A DNA stretch of 64,000 nucleotides from JABDLF01 sp041609715. GTDB lineage: Bacteria; Pseudomonadota; Gammaproteobacteria; Steroidobacterales; JABDLF01. Shown piece by piece: positions 17,843 to 27,454 of this stretch. A program made the position numbers and the translations under genes. The stretch lies in NCBI GenBank assembly GCA_041609715.1, contig JBFIQI010000001.1, positions 1-64,000 of the forward strand, in the 5' to 3' direction. Within the stretch, counting starts at the first letter, position 1; each line of letters begins with the position of its first letter. The notes below the pieces were generated by a model. That model saw only the letters and a program-made list of their open reading frames with translations, was not told where the DNA came from and did no database searches.

Positions 17843-19055
17843 CTGCGGGCGTCTTGCTGAGCGTAGTCTCGTAAGTGCCCTTCAGAACGGCCAGCGCTTC
17901 GACCAGGCCGATTTCACGCAAGGCCGTGTTGTTTTGCAACGGATCGAGTTCGATGTCCACGCCGATGCCGGTCTCGTGAATAGACTCACCCGAAGGCGTG
18001 AAATACTTCGAGGTGGTCAGTTTCAGCGCACGACCATCCGACAGCGGCATCACCGTTTGCACCGATCCCTTGCCGAAGGTGGTGTTACCCACGATGGTGG
18101 CGCGCTTGTGATCCCGCAACGCGCCGGCAACAATTTCCGATGCCGATGCCGAACCGGCATTCACCAACACCACGATAGCCGCGCCGTCAGACACATCGCC
18201 CGGCGTGGCGCGCATCGCAAAGCGGGCATCATCAATTCGGCCATCGCCGCTGACGATCAGGCCTTCATCCAGGAAAGCATCGGCAACTTCCACAGCAGCA
18301 TCCAGCACGCCACCGGGATTGTTCCTCAGGTCAACCACCAGCCCCTGCAGGGGACCGTCGTTGGTGCGGCGCAAACGACGCACCGCGCGGTTGAGGTCTT
18401 TACCCGTGCTTTCACTGAAAACCGCGATCCGGATATAGGCGAACCCCGGCTCCAGCAGGCGCGAGCGCACGCTGCTGACGCGAATCCGTGCCCGCGTAAT
18501 TTCGTAATCGATTATTTCATCACTGTCGCTTCGACTGATGCCCAGCTTGACGACAGTGCCCGCGTCACCGCGCAGGCGCCCGGTCATTTCTGCCAGGTTG
18601 TCCTGGGTGATGGCTTCATCGTTGATCATCACAATTACGTCGCCGGGAAGCAGGCCCGCTTCGGTTGCCGGTGTGTCGTCCATGGGCGCAATGATCTTCA
18701 GCACGCCGTCGCGGGTGGTCACTTCAATACCGACCCCGCTGTAACTGCCCCGCGTCGTGACCTGGATATCTTCGAACTGGGACGGGTCCAGAAACGTGGA
18801 ATAGGGATCGAGGCTTGAAATCATGCCCCGGATTGCTCCCTCTATGAGCACCCCGTCGTCCACGTCCTCGACGTAATCGCGCTTGACCCGCTCCAGCACC
18901 TCGGCCAGCAGACGTGCGTCCTCCCAGGGCAGCGTATCGCTGGCCGCCGGGACAGGCTGATCGCGCTCGGCCAGCACCACGTGGCTGACGGTGAGGGCCA
19001 GACCAAGCAGGATTCCCACGCTTGCGGCGAGCAGGCTTCTGATTTGCAGGCTCAT
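17814..19055 (-). CDS. ctpA: S41 carboxy-terminal processing peptidase
   Basis: Periplasmic serine protease of the CtpA/Prc family, which degrades or processes envelope proteins. A signal anchor opens the protein (SLLAASVGILLGLALTVSHV). A PDZ domain follows around YSGVGIEVTTRDG and AGLLPGDVIVMINDE. The catalytic part has NAGSASASEIVAGAL (Ser nucleophile) and TTFGKGSVQT (Lys general base). ATG at 19055 (413 residues) is chosen because the signal sequence starts there; the open frame extends 36 codons upstream without family similarity. Confidence 0.95.
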   Translation of the reverse strand: MSLQIRSLLAASVGILLGLALTVSHVVLAERDQPVPAASDTLPWEDARLLAEVLERVKRDYVEDVDDGVLIEGAIRGMISSLDPYSTFLDPSQFEDIQVTTRGSYSGVGIEVTTRDGVLKIIAPMDDTPATEAGLLPGDVIVMINDEAITQDNLAEMTGRLRGDAGTVVKLGISRSDSDEIIDYEITRARIRVSSVRSRLLEPGFAYIRIAVFSESTGKDLNRAVRRLRRTNDGPLQGLVVDLRNNPGGVLDAAVEVADAFLDEGLIVSGDGRIDDARFAMRATPGDVSDGAAIVVLVNAGSASASEIVAGALRDHKRATIVGNTTFGKGSVQTVMPLSDGRALKLTTSKYFTPSGESIHETGIGVDIELDPLQNNTALREIGLVEALAVLKGTYETTLSKTPADDSGAEGLR

Positions 19056-19132
19056 ATTGGTTTCAGGACCGGCTTTTGACGATCCGAAGATAGCACAGCC
19101 GGATGTGGTGGTTCTGCGAACCCGGCCACCAA

Positions 19133-20323
19133 TCATCGGTTTTTCAGGGGCTTGCCGAACCATCGATGGGGGTTCTCCGGCCGCGGGCCGTTGCGAATCT
19201 CAAAGTACAGGGCCGGCGAACGACGGCCGCCGCTTTCGCCCACCGTAGCGACCACGTCACCGGGGCGCACCCAGTCGCCCACTTCCCGGTTGATGGTGTC
19301 GTTATGCCCGTAGAGTGATAAGTAGCCATCGCCGTGATCGAGTATCACCAGCAGGCCGAGTCCCGGCAGCCAGTCGGCATAGGTAATGCGCCCTCTGGCC
19401 ACTGCCCGCACCGGGGCACCTCGGGGTGCCGCAACCACAACGCCGTTCCAGCGAATGCTGTTACCTGCCCGGGGCTGCCCATAATCGCTGGCAAGGCTGC
19501 CGTTGACCGGCCAGCTCAGCTTGCCGCGCAACGCCGTGAACGGCTGCTCGCCCTGTACGGGAAATTCCTGCATGAGGGCTTGGAGGTCGCGAACCAGGCG
19601 ATCCAGCGCGGCTTCTTCCGATTCCAGTTGCGCGATTTCGCTGCCGCGGGCCTCGATGCGTTCGCGGATATCAGTGAGCACCTTGGATCGCGCCTGACGC
19701 GCCTCAGCGCGAGCCGCAAGCTCGGTCGCGGCCGCCGCCGCCAGTTGCGCGAGGCGTGCCGCCACCTCGGCCAGCTCCGCATCCAGACGGGCAATCTCTG
19801 CCAGTTTCTCCAGCACCGCCTGGATGCGTGCGTTGCGGGCGCGATTGAAGTAGTCGTAATAAACCATCTGCCGGCCCAGCCGGGCTGGCTCCTGTTCGTT
19901 GAGTAACAGTTTCAGGCGCTCGCCGCGACCGCTGACATAGGCGGCGCGCAGCTGCCGACCCAATGCTTCACGCTCCAGCGACAGTTCCTGCTCCCGCTGC
20001 CGGCGCTGCGTTTCCAGGCGCTGGCGCCGTGTTTCGTTATCTTCCTGTTCTCCGCGTATCGCTTGCAGCTGTGCGGCGGCAGCCGCTTCCTGTTTCTCGG
20101 CATCCCGCAGGCTTGCCGTCAGGCGGTCCCGCTTGCGGATATCGCTCTGCAAGTCATCGCGCAAGTCCTGCAGCTGCTCCCGCAGCTTTTCCAGTTCTGC
20201 GGTGCGGGCCCTGACCTCGGAAGCCTGGGCCGCGTCCAGACCCTGCGAGACACCTCCCAGGCAAATGGCCGCCACGGCCAGCATGGCCGGCAGCGCGGCC
20301 CGGCTTGGGTGGCGTCGCGACAA
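19133..20323 (-). CDS. envC: Murein hydrolase activator EnvC
   Basis: A secreted protein that activates amidases at the septum during cell separation. A signal peptide is followed by a long coiled coil (about residues 30-250, rich in Glu/Arg/Leu) and a C-terminal LytM/M23 domain. The LytM domain keeps the second zinc motif (YGHN) but in place of the usual HxGxD reads RWNGVVVAAP, so it has lost a metal ligand. That is expected for EnvC, which regulates rather than cuts. It lies 2 bases downstream of gpmI. Confidence 0.95.
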   Translation of the reverse strand: MSRRHPSRAALPAMLAVAAICLGGVSQGLDAAQASEVRARTAELEKLREQLQDLRDDLQSDIRKRDRLTASLRDAEKQEAAAAAQLQAIRGEQEDNETRRQRLETQRRQREQELSLEREALGRQLRAAYVSGRGERLKLLLNEQEPARLGRQMVYYDYFNRARNARIQAVLEKLAEIARLDAELAEVAARLAQLAAAAATELAARAEARQARSKVLTDIRERIEARGSEIAQLESEEAALDRLVRDLQALMQEFPVQGEQPFTALRGKLSWPVNGSLASDYGQPRAGNSIRWNGVVVAAPRGAPVRAVARGRITYADWLPGLGLLVILDHGDGYLSLYGHNDTINREVGDWVRPGDVVATVGESGGRRSPALYFEIRNGPRPENPHRWFGKPLKNR

Positions 20324-20325
20324 AT

Positions 20326-21873
20326 TCAGCCCTCCAGGGTGATCAATGGACGTCCCGTCATCTCAGCCGGCTGCTCGATTTCCATCAGGGCCAACAGGGT
20401 TGGTGCGATATCCGCCAGGGCACCGCCCTCGGCCACCCGGGCCGGGCGCCCGACATAAAGCAGGGGCACCGGGTTGGTGGTGTGCGCCGTGTGTGTCTGG
20501 CCGGTTTGCGGATCACTCATCATTTCGGCATTACCGTGATCCGATGTAATCAGCCACTCCCCGCCGGCAGCCACTATGGCGTCGGCGACGCGGCCCAGGC
20601 ACTCATCCAGGGCCTCGATAGCTTTGACGGTAGCTGCAAAGTCACCACTATGACCGACCATGTCTGCGTTGGCGTAATTGCTGATAATCAAATCAAACTT
20701 GCCGCTCTCGATGGCGGCTACCAGCTTGTCAGTCAATTCGGGCGCGCTCATCTCGGGCTGCAGGTCGTAGGTGGCAACTTTGGGAGACGGCACGAGGATG
20801 CGCTCCTCGCCCGGTGCGGCGGCCTCTTCACCACCGTTAAAGAAAAATGTCACATGTGCATATTTTTCGGTCTCGGCAATGCGCAGCTGGGTGAGTCCCA
20901 GGCCGGAGACGTAGGCACCCAGGGTGTTTGCAAGCGCCACGGGCGGAAAGGCAACGCTGGTCTCCAGTCCCTTTTCATACTCGGTCAGGCTGACGAAATC
21001 CGCGAGCGCCGGCACCCGGCCGCGATCGAAACCAGCACAGCTTTTGTCGACGAAGGAATGACTCAGTTCACGAGCACGGTCGGCCCGGTAATTCATGAAT
21101 ATGACGACATCGCCGTCCTGGACCCGAACCGGCTCGTCGTCGCCGGCGTTTATTCGGGTGGGTTTTACGAACTCGTCAGACTCATCCCGGGCATAGGCGT
21201 CCGCCAGGGCTGCTGCCGCCGTTGCTGCACTGTAGTCTGCGGTCCCGTGCACATACATGTCCCAGGCTCGCTTTACCCGGTCCCAGCGCTTGTCGCGGTC
21301 CATGGCGTAATATCGCCCGCAGATGCTGGCGATGCGGCCCACGCCGGCTTCCTGACAAACCGCCTGCATGCGCTCCAGAGAGGGCCCGGCACTGCGTGGC
21401 GGCATGTCGCGGCCGTCCAGCATGGCGTGGATGAACACCGACGAAGCATCCTGGTGCGCCAGCATTTTCACCAGCGCATGCATATGATCCTCGTGACTGT
21501 GAACACCGCCCGGGGACAACAGGCCCATGACATGAATGGCGCCGCCGCTGGCGCGCGCGGCTTCGATGGCGTTTAGCAAGGCCGTATTGTTCTCAAAACT
21601 GCCATCCTCGATGGCTTGGGTTACGCGGGTGTAGTCCTGGTAAACGACGCGCCCGGCACCCAGGTTGAGGTGGCCCACCTCGGAGTTGCCCATTTGCCCA
21701 TGGGGCAGCCCCACCACGATGCCCGAAGTATCCACCAGGCCGTGAGCATACCGCTCCCACAGCCGATCCCAGTTGGGCGTGGCGGCGCTCAGGATGGCAT
21801 TGTGCTCCGGCTGCTCGCTGTACCCCCAGCCATCCAGGACCGTCAGTAGCATGGGTTTCGGTCTGTCACTCAT
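20326..21873 (-). CDS. gpmI: Cofactor-independent phosphoglycerate mutase
   Basis: Interconverts 3- and 2-phosphoglycerate in glycolysis using two Mn ions. Alkaline-phosphatase-fold motifs are clear: DGWGYSEQPEHNAI at the start, GNSEVGHLNLGAGRVVYQD with the catalytic serine, and DHGNAEMM near the end. The ATG at 21873 is 8 bases from AAGGA, better placed than the in-frame ATG at 21879. The length (515 residues) is normal. It heads the leftward gpmI-envC-ctpA-yibQ run. Confidence 0.98.
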   Translation of the reverse strand: MSDRPKPMLLTVLDGWGYSEQPEHNAILSAATPNWDRLWERYAHGLVDTSGIVVGLPHGQMGNSEVGHLNLGAGRVVYQDYTRVTQAIEDGSFENNTALLNAIEAARASGGAIHVMGLLSPGGVHSHEDHMHALVKMLAHQDASSVFIHAMLDGRDMPPRSAGPSLERMQAVCQEAGVGRIASICGRYYAMDRDKRWDRVKRAWDMYVHGTADYSAATAAAALADAYARDESDEFVKPTRINAGDDEPVRVQDGDVVIFMNYRADRARELSHSFVDKSCAGFDRGRVPALADFVSLTEYEKGLETSVAFPPVALANTLGAYVSGLGLTQLRIAETEKYAHVTFFFNGGEEAAAPGEERILVPSPKVATYDLQPEMSAPELTDKLVAAIESGKFDLIISNYANADMVGHSGDFAATVKAIEALDECLGRVADAIVAAGGEWLITSDHGNAEMMSDPQTGQTHTAHTTNPVPLLYVGRPARVAEGGALADIAPTLLALMEIEQPAEMTGRPLITLEG

Positions 21874-22036
21874 CAGCATATTCCTTGGTTCCGGCGGTTC
21901 CCCGGGGCCGTGGCAAAAGCCGCAAGTTTAGTGAGTTTCCCGGCACAAACAAAGGGCTCCCCGGGTTGCGAGCGCGCGTTGCCCCAGGTCGCTTTGCTAT
22001 AATGGTTTGTTTTGGAAACGTTCGGGGGCGCTGTCC

Positions 22037-22450
22037 ATGCAGCAACTTATGGAGTTCGCGGGCAATCACCCGGTGCTGGTGGGTGCGGCACTGGTGCTGC
22101 TGGCCTTGATTCTTTATACAGAGTTGCGTCGCAGCGGCGGCAATCAGCTGAGCGTGGCGGAGACCGTAAAATTGATGAATGCCGGCGGGCAGGTGCTTGA
22201 TGTGCGCAGCCAGGACGCATTTCATGCGGGCCATATTCTGGGGGCAAAAAACATTCCCCTGGACGAGCTTGCCGACAAGGCCGGGCAGCTCAACAAAGAG
22301 CAGGCGCTGATCGTGTGTTGCGATGCTGGCGTGTCCAGCCAGCGAGCGCTGTCGGTCTTGAGCAAGCGCGGCTTCGAGAAACTATTCAACCTGCGCGGTG
22401 GTATCCGCGCCTGGCAGCAGGATAACCTGCCGCTGAGCAAAAAAAAGTAG
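22037..22450 (+). CDS. Membrane-anchored rhodanese-like protein (YibN-like)
   Basis: The protein has one N-terminal transmembrane helix (PVLVGAALVLLALILYTEL) followed by a rhodanese domain of about 100 residues, with the active-site loop IVCCDAGVSSQRA containing the likely catalytic cysteine. It is the counterpart of E. coli YibN, encoded beside grxC-secB-gpsA. Sulfur-transfer activity is family inference. The ATG at 22037 is chosen over an upstream in-frame start at 22007. Confidence 0.93.
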   Translation: MQQLMEFAGNHPVLVGAALVLLALILYTELRRSGGNQLSVAETVKLMNAGGQVLDVRSQDAFHAGHILGAKNIPLDELADKAGQLNKEQALIVCCDAGVSSQRALSVLSKRGFEKLFNLRGGIRAWQQDNLPLSKKK

Positions 22451-22464
22451 GAATCAACTTGCGT

Positions 22465-22746
22465 ATGACCCAACAAGAAATACAAATCTACACCGCCGGT
22501 TACTGCGGTTTCTGCCGGCGCGCCAAGGCGCTGCTGGAGAGCAAGGGCGTCAGCTTCACCGAAATTCATGTGGATCATGATCCGGCCAAACGCATGGAAA
22601 TGGTGCAGCGCTGCGGCCGCCGTACCGTTCCCCAGATTTGGATCGGCGAGCAGCATATCGGTGGTTTCGATGATCTTTATGCGCTGGAACATGCCGGTGA
22701 ACTCGACGAGTTGCTGGCGCCTCCCGGTGCCAGCAGTGCGGCTTGA
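22465..22746 (+). CDS. grxC: Glutaredoxin 3
   Basis: A small thioredoxin-fold glutathione-dependent disulfide reductase. The active site is YCGFCRRAK, so CGFC rather than the usual CPYC. The glutathione-binding TVPQIWIGEQHIGGFDDL is intact. ATG at 22465 (93 residues) is used; a TTG at 22459 has slightly better spacing to AGGAA. It is part of the conserved rhodanese-grxC-secB-gpsA order. Confidence 0.95.
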   Translation: MTQQEIQIYTAGYCGFCRRAKALLESKGVSFTEIHVDHDPAKRMEMVQRCGRRTVPQIWIGEQHIGGFDDLYALEHAGELDELLAPPGASSAA

Positions 22747-22801
22747 AATGCAGCGCTCAGTTAACCTATACCTAACTAAAACTTACTGACAGGAAAGACC
22801 A

Positions 22802-23275
22802 ATGGCAGACACAGACCAGAACAATCAAAACAGCGCGGGGCGTAACGTCGTGGTACACCGTGTATATCTCAAGGACGCGTCCTTCGAGGCTCCCAACAGC
22901 CCGGAAGTTTTCAAGGGCAACTGGGAACCCAAGATGACGCTGAACATCAAGGCTGAGAACAAGCCGCTGGACAGCATCAGCCCGCAGCACTGGGAAGTGT
23001 CTCTGCACGCATCGGTTGAAGCCGTGCACGATGACAAAACCGCCTTCCTGGTGGAGGTGGAACAAGCCGGCATATTTGAAATCAGCGGTTTTGAAGGCGC
23101 TGAATTCGAGCATCTTCTCGGCGCTTATTGCCCCACGGTGTTATATCCATATGCGCGCGAGGCTATCGGTAGCCTGGTCAGCAAGGGCGGCTTCCCGCAA
23201 CTGGTAATTCAGCCTCTGAATTTCGAGGCCATGTACCAGGCACACCGGGAACAGGCTGCAGCAAAGCAGGCCTGA
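22802..23275 (+). CDS. secB: Protein-export chaperone SecB
   Basis: A tetrameric cytosolic chaperone that keeps preproteins unfolded for SecA. The 157 residues match the family, with VHRVYLKDASFEAPNSP at the start and the conserved central segment AHRVYLKD-type and CPTVLYPYAREA. A strong AGGA motif lies 10 bases upstream of the ATG. It precedes gpsA by 28 bases, as in most gammaproteobacteria. Confidence 0.98.
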   Translation: MADTDQNNQNSAGRNVVVHRVYLKDASFEAPNSPEVFKGNWEPKMTLNIKAENKPLDSISPQHWEVSLHASVEAVHDDKTAFLVEVEQAGIFEISGFEGAEFEHLLGAYCPTVLYPYAREAIGSLVSKGGFPQLVIQPLNFEAMYQAHREQAAAKQA

Positions 23276-23303
23276 CCGGAAAGCACCGCGGCCCGAACGC
23301 CCG

Positions 23304-24317
23304 GTGAATAGCCACAAGCATCCGCCCATTGCGGTGATCGGGGCCGGCTCCTGGGGAACGGCCCTGGCCATCCAGTTTGCCCGCACGGGCCGTCGCACCC
23401 TGTTATGGGGTCGTGAGCCGGGCCAGCTGCAGCGCCTGTCGGCGGAGCGCCGTAATGCACGATATCTCCCCGACGCGCCATTCCCGGATACCCTGGAAGT
23501 AGAGCCCGATCTGGCCCGGGCCGTGGCCAGCGCCCGCGACGTGCTCGTGTGCGTGCCCAGCCACGCTTTTCACGAGACCCTGGAAGCCATCAAGCCACAC
23601 CTGTCCGAAGATGCCCGCTTGTGCTGGGCCACCAAGGGTTTCGAGATGGATACCGGCCGCCTGCCCCACCAGGTCGCCGCCGATGTTCTGGGCGCCAGTC
23701 TGCCCACCGCGGTCCTGTCGGGCCCGACCTTCGCCAGGGAAGTGGGCGCCGGGTTGCCTACCGCGATGACGGTGGCGTCCCAGACCGAGTCCTTTGCCCG
23801 TGACCTGGCCGAAAGCATTTCGGATCATGGCTTTCGCGCCTACACTTCGTCGGACATCTCCGGTGTAGAGGTGGGTGGCGCAGTCAAGAACGTGCTGGCC
23901 ATTGGCGCCGGACTTTCAGACGGCCTGGGTTTTGGCGCCAATACGCGCGTGGCGCTCATCACCCGCGGGCTCTCCGAGATGACCCGCCTGGGGTTGGCGC
24001 TGGGTGCGCGTCCGGAGACTTTTATGGGTCTCGCGGGCATGGGGGACCTGATCCTTACCTGCACAGATGACCAGTCACGCAATCGGCGCATGGGGCTGGC
24101 ACTGGCAGCAGGCAAAACGGTGCGGGAAGCGGAGGCTGAAATCCAGCAGGTGGTCGAAGGTGTGCAGGCCGCCCGGGCGGTTTGGCAGCTTGCCGGCAGG
24201 CTGGGCGTGGAGATGCCCATCACCGAACAGGTTTACAAGGTGCTGTACGAGGAGCTGGCGCCGGAGCAGGCGGTGCGCAACCTCATGGGCCGCCAGTTGC
24301 GCGGCGAACACGACTGA
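23304..24317 (+). CDS. gpsA: Glycerol-3-phosphate dehydrogenase (NAD(P)+)
   Basis: Reduces dihydroxyacetone phosphate to sn-glycerol 3-phosphate for phospholipid synthesis. The nucleotide-binding GAGSWGTALA, SGPTFAREVGAGLPTA and the catalytic-lysine region GGAVKNVLAIGAG are all present. It is 337 residues with a GTG start. Confidence 0.98.
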   Translation: MNSHKHPPIAVIGAGSWGTALAIQFARTGRRTLLWGREPGQLQRLSAERRNARYLPDAPFPDTLEVEPDLARAVASARDVLVCVPSHAFHETLEAIKPHLSEDARLCWATKGFEMDTGRLPHQVAADVLGASLPTAVLSGPTFAREVGAGLPTAMTVASQTESFARDLAESISDHGFRAYTSSDISGVEVGGAVKNVLAIGAGLSDGLGFGANTRVALITRGLSEMTRLGLALGARPETFMGLAGMGDLILTCTDDQSRNRRMGLALAAGKTVREAEAEIQQVVEGVQAARAVWQLAGRLGVEMPITEQVYKVLYEELAPEQAVRNLMGRQLRGEHD

Positions 24318-24328
24318 AAAAACGCCCG

Positions 24329-25021
24329 TCAGCTGTTGGCATCAAGAAAAGTGTTGACGGTCAGGCGTCCCGCGGCCGGATCCGCAGTGAAAGTCATGGA
24401 CTCGGGAATAAAGCCCGAGTGCAGATTGAAGCCGCGATAGACAAGTGCCCTGTTAAAGCATGCCTGGTGAGCTGCAATCTGTTCGAACTGCCTCGTGTCA
24501 CCGGCACAATACCTGGCCGGCGGCAGGCCAGCGTCGGCCGCTTCCCGGTGCAGCGCTTCACGGTAGCGGGCAAATCGCTCGCTGGTGACAGTTTCAAATC
24601 CGGTTTGCCGATGCCGGTAGAACCGGGTGCCGCCGTGCTCGGCGCCGCAGAGGAAATGCAGCAAAGCGATGCGCCCGGGATCGGTGGTATCAAAATGCGG
24701 TAGCCGCTGGATGGGCGCCAATTCATCCGGCGGCGTGGTGACCAGCGAGTAGTGGCACTCCACCAGACGTACGCCCCGGGTAATGCCAAACACCTCCCGC
24801 AGCACCGACTCCAGCAACTCACCCGCCGACGCCAGGTGATTGGGGTCTGCCGGTGAGCGCAGCCCCGGGTAGTAGGGCCCGATGGGCTTGAAGCTCCGGC
24901 TGCATGCATCTGTCACCAGGGCCTCGGGGTGCGGCAGAAAATGGTCGATCACCACCACTGGCTGCCGTTCAGCCCCATGTCGGTGCGTGGTCACTTTTGG
25001 CTGTAGTGATTGCTCAGCCAA
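24329..25021 (-). CDS. DUF6445 family protein (2OG-Fe(II) oxygenase-like)
   Basis: A 230-residue protein resembling the DUF6445 family, which looks like a 2-oxoglutarate/Fe(II) dioxygenase. The segment LPHFDTTDPGRIALLHFLC offers HxD metal ligands, and the C-terminal LHSGFIP and RLTVNTFLD supply a further His and the Arg expected to bind the co-substrate. No experimental role is known to me. The start is uncertain: TTG at 25021 or GTG at 24994. It is convergent with gpsA and part of an accessory patch with the cupin-like gene at 27455. Confidence 0.78.
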   Translation of the reverse strand: MAEQSLQPKVTTHRHGAERQPVVVIDHFLPHPEALVTDACSRSFKPIGPYYPGLRSPADPNHLASAGELLESVLREVFGITRGVRLVECHYSLVTTPPDELAPIQRLPHFDTTDPGRIALLHFLCGAEHGGTRFYRHRQTGFETVTSERFARYREALHREAADAGLPPARYCAGDTRQFEQIAAHQACFNRALVYRGFNLHSGFIPESMTFTADPAAGRLTVNTFLDANS

Positions 25022-25215
25022 GGGTTGCGTCCAGGAACATGATGGTCATCGGGCCCTCCGGTCATGACAGCGTGGCCATGGTCTCATAGCCCTGCAGCGG
25101 GTTTGCGGAATGATCTCATCGCCGCCAGGGAACAGCATAGCCCCGCTGGCAGGCGCAGTCCGGCGAGTCTGGCGGGGCCTGCTCGCTTATACTGCATTTC
25201 TCAAGGAGGTCCGTG

Positions 25216-26109
25216 ATGAAAAAAATTACCTGCCTGGTCTTACTGCTACTGGCCAAACCGGCCCTCGGTGCCGATGCAAAAATCAGCTATCAAGCCACGG
25301 AAATGGCCCCGGGCATCTTCATGCTCGAAGGCGTCGGCGGCTTCACCGGCGGCAACCTCGGCCTGTGGACCGGGGCAGATGGCGTGGTGCTGATCGACGA
25401 TGGCATGCAGCCATACCTGGAGGTCATGCTGGCCACCATTGAAACCCACGCCGGCGCACCGGTTGATTTCGTCATCAACACCCATGTCCACGGCGATCAC
25501 GTGGGCAACAATCCTGCGCTCAGCGAGCGCGGCGCTACCATCATTGCCCATGACAATATCCGCGCCCGCATGCTTTCCGATGGTGTGGGCGGGGGCGCGA
25601 ACAAACAGCCGGCGGGCCCGCATATGCTCCCGGAAATTACTTTCGCCGATGGCGTCACCCTGCATCTGAATGGTCACCGGGGGCGCGTCCTGCATGTGCA
25701 CCATGCCCACACCGATGGCGATGCGCTGGTTCATTTCCCGGACGCCGATGTCATTCATACCGGGGATGTTTTCTTCAATGGTCTGTTTCCCTACATCGAT
25801 ATCGACTCCGGGGGCAGTGTCGATGGTTACCTGGCGGCCCAGGACAAGGTCCTGTCGCTGGCTGGCGCTGACACCCGCATCATCCCTGGTCACGGGCCGG
25901 CCGCCGGGAAAGCAGACCTCGAGGCGGCCCATCACATGCTCATGACGGCGCGGGATCGGGTGCGCGCCCTGGTGGCGGCGGGCAAGACCCAGGAACAGAT
26001 CCTCGCCCTCAACCCGCTGGCTGATTATGACGCCGACTGGAGCTGGGGCTTTATTTCCACCGAGCGCATGACCCGGACACTGGTGCGGGACGCGGCCAAG
26101 AGTAACTGA
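25216..26109 (+). CDS. Secreted metallo-beta-lactamase-fold hydrolase
   Basis: A 297-residue periplasmic enzyme: an N-terminal signal peptide (KKITCLVLLLLAKPALG), then the MBL fold with THVHGDHVGNN (HxHxDH), HHAHTDGD, HTGDVFFN and PGHGP metal motifs. It resembles the QPS- or SoxH-like group and class B-type hydrolases, but the substrate cannot be predicted. A strong Shine-Dalgarno AAGGAGGT lies 5 bases upstream of the ATG at 25216. TATACT at about 25190 could be its -10 element. Confidence 0.9.
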   Translation: MKKITCLVLLLLAKPALGADAKISYQATEMAPGIFMLEGVGGFTGGNLGLWTGADGVVLIDDGMQPYLEVMLATIETHAGAPVDFVINTHVHGDHVGNNPALSERGATIIAHDNIRARMLSDGVGGGANKQPAGPHMLPEITFADGVTLHLNGHRGRVLHVHHAHTDGDALVHFPDADVIHTGDVFFNGLFPYIDIDSGGSVDGYLAAQDKVLSLAGADTRIIPGHGPAAGKADLEAAHHMLMTARDRVRALVAAGKTQEQILALNPLADYDADWSWGFISTERMTRTLVRDAAKSN

Positions 26110-26128
26110 CCAGGAGATGCTGGCGGCT

Positions 26129-27445
26129 ATGCGGCCGGAATCTCAAAGCCCGTTGGTGCCGGGACCGCTGGGCGGCGACGGGCGTATCGAGGCCATCGAT
26201 ACCTTACGTGGATTCGCCGTGCTCGGAATCCTGGTGATGAACATCAATGCCATGGCAACACCCATGGCCGCCTACTTCAGCCCCAATGTCATGGGCGACA
26301 CCTCGCCCCTGAATTTCGCCACCTGGCTGTTCGCGCATCTGTTCTTCGACTACAAGATGATGAACATTTTTTCCATGTTGTTTGGAGCCGGCCTGGTGGT
26401 CATGTGGCAGCGGGCACAGGCGGCGGGTCGTGGATTTGCTGCCATTTTTTACCGGCGCATTGTCTGGTTGCTGGTCATCGGCCTGCTGCATGCCTATCTC
26501 GTCTGGCATGGTGACATCCTGGTCACCTATGCACTATGCGGTGTGTTCCTGTTTCTGTTCAGGCGCCGCTCACCGCGTTTTTTGCTTATCAGCGCTGCGC
26601 TTTTTCTGCTGGTGGGCGCGTTGCTGGCCGTGGGCGGCGGCTACGCCCAGGAACGCTTGCGAACCGTGGCAGCCGAAATCGAAACCAAGGTTGCAGCAGG
26701 CCAGGAGCTCACGCCGCGCCGCCAGCAGTTGCTCGAGCAGTGGCAGGGTCTGCGCGCCACTTTCGATCCGGATCCCGGCGAACTGCAGCAGACCATCGAG
26801 AGCATGCGCGGGGATTTGCCAGAGGTGCTGGCGCAGAACGCCCATGAAGCCGTGATCATGCATACCCAGGCTCTGCCCTTCGAGTTGTTCTGGCGAGCCA
26901 TGGGGCTGATGCTGCTGGGCATGGCTCTCATGAAAACGGATGTGTTCAGCGCCACCCGCGCTCCGGAATTTTATCGGCGCTGGATCCTGGCGGGCCTCGG
27001 TCTGGGGTTGCCCATCGTCGCTTACGGCGCCTGGCGCATGACCCTACATGATTTTGATTTTATCGCCCGTTTTCGCGCTGACGGGATGTTCAATTATTTT
27101 GCCAGCATCCTCATCAGCATGGCCTATGTGGGCATGGTCATGCGCCTGTGTCAGCGCGATGCGCTGTCCGGGTTGCGCCGACGCCTGGCGGCCGTCGGAC
27201 GCATGGCGCTCAGTAACTACCTGGCACAGTCGCTGATCGCGGTAAGCATTTTTTATGGGTATGGCTTCGGGCTCTTCGGCCAGGTCAGCCGCTTCAATCT
27301 CTGGTGGGTGATACTGGGCATCTGGTTCGCACAGCTGTTGTGGAGTCCCTGGTGGCTGACGCGCTTTCGCTTCGGCCCCGCCGAGTGGCTGTGGCGCAGC
27401 CTTACCTACCTGCGCCGGCAACCCTTCCGGGTGGCTCGCCACTGA
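26129..27445 (+). CDS. DUF418 domain membrane protein
   Basis: A multi-pass membrane protein of about 438 residues with the N-terminal signature EAIDTLRGFAVLGILVMNI and the C-terminal DUF418 block (LSNYLAQSLIAVSIFYGYG-type). A central soluble-looking stretch of about 100 residues is rich in Gln/Glu. Members are related to acyltransferase-like membrane proteins; no substrate is established. The ATG at 26129 is chosen because the one at 26117 touches the AGGAG motif. It follows the MBL gene closely. Confidence 0.88.
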   Translation: MRPESQSPLVPGPLGGDGRIEAIDTLRGFAVLGILVMNINAMATPMAAYFSPNVMGDTSPLNFATWLFAHLFFDYKMMNIFSMLFGAGLVVMWQRAQAAGRGFAAIFYRRIVWLLVIGLLHAYLVWHGDILVTYALCGVFLFLFRRRSPRFLLISAALFLLVGALLAVGGGYAQERLRTVAAEIETKVAAGQELTPRRQQLLEQWQGLRATFDPDPGELQQTIESMRGDLPEVLAQNAHEAVIMHTQALPFELFWRAMGLMLLGMALMKTDVFSATRAPEFYRRWILAGLGLGLPIVAYGAWRMTLHDFDFIARFRADGMFNYFASILISMAYVGMVMRLCQRDALSGLRRRLAAVGRMALSNYLAQSLIAVSIFYGYGFGLFGQVSRFNLWWVILGIWFAQLLWSPWWLTRFRFGPAEWLWRSLTYLRRQPFRVARH

Positions 27446-27454
27446 ACTCAGGCC

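Noticed and set aside
18970..18990. CACGTG motif as another parS
   Set aside because: Only the central hexamer matches; the GTTT/AAAC flanks are missing. The same holds for CACGTG near 16605, 48435 and 52447.
20305..21576. 423-codon open frame on the plus strand
   Set aside because: It is the antisense shadow of gpmI, whose minus-strand protein has all catalytic motifs; the plus-strand translation has no recognisable domain.
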